Shown here: positions 13,511 through 16,387 of the stretch, piece after piece
Numbering within the stretch: the first letter of the stretch is position 1
How the letters are laid out: each line of letters begins with the position of its first letter
NCBI GenBank assembly: GCA_947463775.1
Contig: CANHVD010000049.1
Location: 1 to 16,387 of the forward strand
Direction: 5' to 3'
Source: Planctomycetaceae bacterium
GTDB lineage: Bacteria > Planctomycetota > Planctomycetia > Planctomycetales > Planctomycetaceae
Length of the DNA stretch: 16,387 nt
Program-made: the position numbers and the translations under genes
Notes under the pieces: model-generated
What the model was told of the DNA's origin: nothing
Seen by the model: only the letters and a program-made list of their open reading frames with translations
Databases searched by the model: none

Positions 13511-13619
13511 GTTTTGTTACGGGTTCTAAGACTCACAATTTCCATCAAGAGACGCAAAGCTCCGAACCCAATCATTGAGGATGACTTGCTGAGGCACCCG
13601 AGTGACACGACCGCCGTGA

Positions 13620-15074
13620 TCATTCTTCAACGGAAACGACCGTGCCCAGTGAGATTTGAAACAGGTTCACTCGATCGCGGATCTTGCCGCGCGTGATGCC
13701 CAGGATCTCTGACGCCTTTGTTTGATTTCCCTCAGTCGCCTGAAGCACACGAGTTATCAGATATCGTTCCATTTGCTCTAATGCTTCTGCGTAAAGATTT
13801 CTCGAGTCTGCTTCGAGGCGACGATTCACAAACGGTGCAAGATCAGACGGAACACCTGTAGCATTGTCGATTTGTGGCAGCTCGGGAGTTTTCGAAAGCA
13901 TCGGGGTGGTGAGTTCTGGCGGCAGGAAGGATGGCACGATGACCGGTCCTGTTGCGTTCAGGAGCGATTGTCGCACGACACTCTGCATCTCACGCACATT
14001 CCCAGGCCAGGAATATTGTGTCAGCATTTCAAGAGCTTCCGGCGAGATGCCCTCGCAATCATGCCGATTCATCTCCCTCGCGCAGACTCGCAGGTAATAC
14101 TCAAGCAGCAGCGACACATCCTCGCCACGTTTACGCAGAGGTGGCAAGGTGATCGTGATCCCGTTCAGTCGATAGAAGAGGTCTTCACGGAACTCGCCAT
14201 CCACTACCATCTGGTCAAGGTCGAGGTTTGTGGCTGTGACAATTCGAACGTCGGTTTTAATTGTCTTGTTTCCACCGACCCGTTCGAATTCCTGTTGCTG
14301 CAGGAGACGCAGTATCTTCCCCTGCACCAGCGGCGACATGTCACCAATTTCATCGAGAAAGATTGTGCCTCCGCTACAGGCTTCAAATTTTCCGATGCGC
14401 TGCTTGTCTGCCCCCGTGAAGGCACCTTTCTCGTGTCCAAAGAGTTCACTTTCCAGCAACGCGTCAGGCATCGCCGCGCAGTTGATCGCCATGAAACATT
14501 CGCCCGATCTGGCGCTGTTCTGATAAATCGCACGGGCGACAAGCTCCTTGCCCGTACCGCTTTCTCCTCGGATCAACACAGGCACATTCTGCGCCGCCAC
14601 TCGTCCAATGGCCTTGAATACCTCCAGCATGGCCGGACTTCGACCAACGAAGGATTCTGTTTCCGGAAACGGACCATCACTCATATGCATCGCTACGGGA
14701 GTGTTCATCATCCGCCGCGTGGCAATCGCCTTTTCAACCAGCTCACTCAGTGCTGGAAGATCGAGTGGTTTGGTGACATAGTCAAATCCTCCGAGTTGCA
14801 TGGCCCGAATCGCTGTGGAGCTGTCACTTCCTGCCGTGATGAAGATGATCGGCAACTTACGATCGATGTCACGTATCTTCTGAAAGACTTCCAGCCCCGA
14901 TGTTCCAGGCAGCATAACATCCAGGAGCACGACATCGGGAGATACATTGCGAATGAGAGTCAAGCCATCATCAGCCGTCGCGACAGATGAAACCGTCAGG
15001 CAAATCTTCTCGAGGGACCTGCGGATCATTTCGCATACACTTCTGTCGTCATCAATGACCACAACGTTCGGCAT
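13620..15074 (-). CDS. NtrC-family sigma54-dependent response regulator
   Basis: This 484-residue cytoplasmic activator has three domains. The receiver (1-118) has acidic residues D8-D10, phospho-acceptor D52 (VVLLDVMLPG) and K102. The AAA+ sigma54-interaction domain (about 140-380) has Walker A GESGTGKE (170-177), the intact sigma54-contact loop GAFTGA (217-222), Walker B TIFLDEIGDM (about 237-246) and the YSWPGNVREMQ motif near 354-364. The C-terminal Fis-type helix-turn-helix is ATEGNQTKASEILGITRGK (446-464) and onward. With GAFTGA present it should activate sigma54 promoters by ATP hydrolysis. It is first in a minus-strand set with HPt and hybrid kinase genes and is preceded by a 28-bp palindrome that may be its own operator. 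ATG 15074 has AAGGAAG upstream at somewhat long spacing. Confidence 0.95.
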   Translation of the reverse strand: MPNVVVIDDDRSVCEMIRRSLEKICLTVSSVATADDGLTLIRNVSPDVVLLDVMLPGTSGLEVFQKIRDIDRKLPIIFITAGSDSSTAIRAMQLGGFDYVTKPLDLPALSELVEKAIATRRMMNTPVAMHMSDGPFPETESFVGRSPAMLEVFKAIGRVAAQNVPVLIRGESGTGKELVARAIYQNSARSGECFMAINCAAMPDALLESELFGHEKGAFTGADKQRIGKFEACSGGTIFLDEIGDMSPLVQGKILRLLQQQEFERVGGNKTIKTDVRIVTATNLDLDQMVVDGEFREDLFYRLNGITITLPPLRKRGEDVSLLLEYYLRVCAREMNRHDCEGISPEALEMLTQYSWPGNVREMQSVVRQSLLNATGPVIVPSFLPPELTTPMLSKTPELPQIDNATGVPSDLAPFVNRRLEADSRNLYAEALEQMERYLITRVLQATEGNQTKASEILGITRGKIRDRVNLFQISLGTVVSVEE

Positions 15075-15581
15075 TTAGATCACAACTTCCTTTTGGACGC
15101 GGAATCCCCTGGTATTGCCGAATTCGGTGATACCAGTTTGCGTGCGAACAAGTGGCAATTAGTGGAGTCTATCGATCACGCGTGAGCAATCCAAACCACA
15201 GAATCGCTTGAAGAACCGAACGACCTTCTGCCAACGCGAGAGACGACCAGTCACTCAAGGTTTCAATTCTGCTGAAATCCATCGCTGATTTCGGTGGGCG
15301 AACTGGATGGAAAACTGATCCGCGAGTCGGGGTGAAACACTCTGACTCTCTGATTGGAGCGTGTCGCGGAGTTAACAGCTGGTCCTCTTTCGGGAGGCTG
15401 GTTTATGTAGCCGAGTACCTCGAACATCTTGACCAATCAATCATCATCTGGCTGAATTCGAACGCCAGACAGTGTGTTGAACGGATGAATCGGCAAAGAA
15501 CAATGCCCACAGCTCTCCGAGGTGATGCTGTTATCGTCCACCGGAGCTGCGGTTCAAAATGAGTGGCTGGCAAAGCTCGCA
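15075..15581. other. 507-bp intergenic region between divergent/adjacent minus-strand genes
   Basis: No convincing gene is seen. A + strand frame at 15332-15562 starts with GTG, lacks a good Shine-Dalgarno sequence and resembles no family. The region must hold the promoter of the sigma54-activator gene (minus strand) and the end of the DUF1501 gene. The only clear structure is the palindrome at 15109-15136. No GG-N10-GC sigma54 signature was found on the minus strand. Confidence 0.5.
15109..15136. promoter_or_regulatory. 28-bp near-perfect palindrome upstream of the sigma54-activator gene
   Basis: CTGGTATTGCCGAA and TTCGGTGATACCAG are inverted halves matching at 12 of 14 positions with no spacer. 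It ends 35 bp before the activator ATG. Size and symmetry fit a dimer-binding operator, possibly for autoregulation, but it could also form a leader hairpin in the mRNA. Confidence 0.5.
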
Positions 15582-16387
15582 CTATGAAAACAACGGAGCA
15601 ATGATCTGTCCGGCGTTGATTTTATGCGGTCGACCGAGACGGTCTATCATCATGGTTTCCGGATCGATTCCCAGAGCCGTAAAGATGGTGGCTCCAAGAT
15701 CAGCCGGATACCAGCCACGAGTCGCCGGGTAGGCCGCCTGATCATCGCTGGCCCCGATCACCTGACCTCCACGAACTCCAGCTCCGGCGAAGACGGCAGA
15801 GAACACTCCAGACCAGTGATCGCGTCCACCGCCAGGATTGATCTGAGGCGTACGGCCAAATTCACCCACAGCAACCACGAGCGTGGTGTCGAGCAACCCA
15901 CGTTCGTCAAGATCCGTAAGCAATGCCGACAAGCCTTGATCGAACGGCGGCAGCAGGCGGTTCTTTAGTTGTCCAAAGTTATCGCCGTGAGTATCCCAGT
16001 TATTCATTGTTCCCATGTTCGCCTGAATGATGGGCATTCCTGCTTCGACCAGTCGTCGCGCCAGCAACAACGATTGACCGAAAGAATGGCGACCATAGCG
16101 ATCTCGCATCTCGGCAGGTTCGCGAGTCATATCGAACACATCACGAAACTTACCGGCAGCTCCAAGTAGTTGATGAGCCTTCTCCACCGATCGACTGAGT
16201 GACTGGGACGCGGCCGGCGTTTGAAGATACTGATGCTGGTCATCCAATGCCGTTAACAGGCTGCGTCGACTTTGAATGCGTTGATCCGTCAGATCCTGCA
16301 GCAGAGTCAATTCATCGATGTTGAAATCCGCAGCGTTGGGGTCCTTCGTGACATGCCAGGGATCGTACTGACTTCCCATGAAGCCAC
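15582..16387 (-). CDS. DUF1501 domain protein (C-terminal part, 5' truncated by window)
   Basis: The minus-strand frame is open to the window edge, giving 268 visible residues; an internal ATG at 16377-16379 is not the true start because coding continues upstream (codons for Gly-Phe). DUF1501 proteins are exported, often by Tat, and have an alkaline-phosphatase/sulfatase-like fold. They are very abundant in Planctomycetes, often next to DUF1549/DUF1553 genes. Conserved stretches are RYGRHSFGQSLLLARRLVEA, NNWDTHGDNFGQLKNRLLPP, GLLDTTLVVAVGEFGRTP, GGGRDHWSGVFSAVFAGAGV and RGGQVIGASD, and the protein ends GQIIAPLFS. GEFGRTP and GRDHW hold residues likely used for metal or substrate. Substrate is unknown. 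Confidence 0.93.
   Translation of the reverse strand, partial: GFMGSQYDPWHVTKDPNAADFNIDELTLLQDLTDQRIQSRRSLLTALDDQHQYLQTPAASQSLSRSVEKAHQLLGAAGKFRDVFDMTREPAEMRDRYGRHSFGQSLLLARRLVEAGMPIIQANMGTMNNWDTHGDNFGQLKNRLLPPFDQGLSALLTDLDERGLLDTTLVVAVGEFGRTPQINPGGGRDHWSGVFSAVFAGAGVRGGQVIGASDDQAAYPATRGWYPADLGATIFTALGIDPETMMIDRLGRPHKINAGQIIAPLFS

Noticed and set aside
13426..13623. A 65-residue minus-strand frame overlapping the activator stop codon
   Set aside because: It translates the CGTAGC/GCTACG palindrome and resembles no family. The overlap ATGA could suggest coupling, but the product looks like repeat translation.
13872..14990. A 372-residue open frame on the + strand opposite the sigma54-activator gene
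   Set aside because: It lies wholly antisense to a clearly conserved three-domain regulator. The product is rich in His, Arg, Cys and Ser with no family pattern, and there is no credible start signal. It reflects codon bias of the real gene.
15332..15562. A 76-residue + strand frame between the activator and DUF1501 genes
   Set aside because: It has a GTG start without a good ribosome-binding site and no family similarity; one short hydrophobic run is not enough.
1..16387. CRISPR arrays, tRNA or rRNA genes, and insertion sequences with transposase
   Set aside because: None was found: no regularly spaced direct repeats, no tRNA-like cloverleaf noticed, and no transposase motif in any real gene.

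Overview
The window most likely comes from a planctomycete. It carries a DUF1501 gene, a family greatly expanded in Planctomycetes, and tetrahydromethanopterin-linked C1 genes (fhcA, fhcD), which among bacteria occur mainly in methylotrophs and Planctomycetes. It also has small GC-balanced intergenic regions with many palindromes and an S23-type four-helix-bundle cassette. This assignment is inferred from gene content; no rRNA gene or lineage marker is present.

Region 1 (1-1931, + strand): the C-terminal half of fhcA followed by a complete fhcD, two parts of the formyltransferase/hydrolase complex that turns formyl-H4MPT into formate. Region 2 (about 2012-8821, + strand): a metal-handling locus. 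It starts with a good sigma70-type promoter, then a His-rich exported protein, an RND membrane-fusion protein with a His-containing tail, an unusually long CzcA/CusA-type RND pump, and a His-rich lipoprotein. A 464-bp cassette sits exactly between the stop codon of the fusion-protein gene and the start codon of the pump gene. It encodes a four-helix-bundle (23S rRNA intervening-sequence type) protein and is bounded by 38-bp inverted repeats built of 7-bp units. The pump gene has two further in-frame additions: a periplasmic block of about 100 residues resembling the downstream lipoprotein, and a 72-bp palindromic segment in a cytoplasmic loop.

Region 3 (8909-11110, + strand): small envelope proteins, namely a DUF3147-like membrane protein, a DUF1328 membrane peptide, a coiled-coil lipoprotein and a Gly/Asn/Arg/Tyr-rich secreted peptide. 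A sigma54-like -24/-12 element lies ahead of the DUF1328 gene. Region 4 (11249-15074, - strand): a full phosphorelay set, comprising an NtrC-type sigma54 activator, a stand-alone HPt protein and a membrane hybrid histidine kinase. The activator could act on the sigma54-like site in region 3, but that link is inference. Region 5 (15582-16387, - strand): the C-terminal part of a DUF1501 protein.

The most unusual item is the cassette at 4117-4580. Its layout (long terminal inverted repeats around an S23-type ORF) matches 23S rRNA intervening sequences, but here it lies inside a protein-coding operon and its right repeat runs into the pump start codon.
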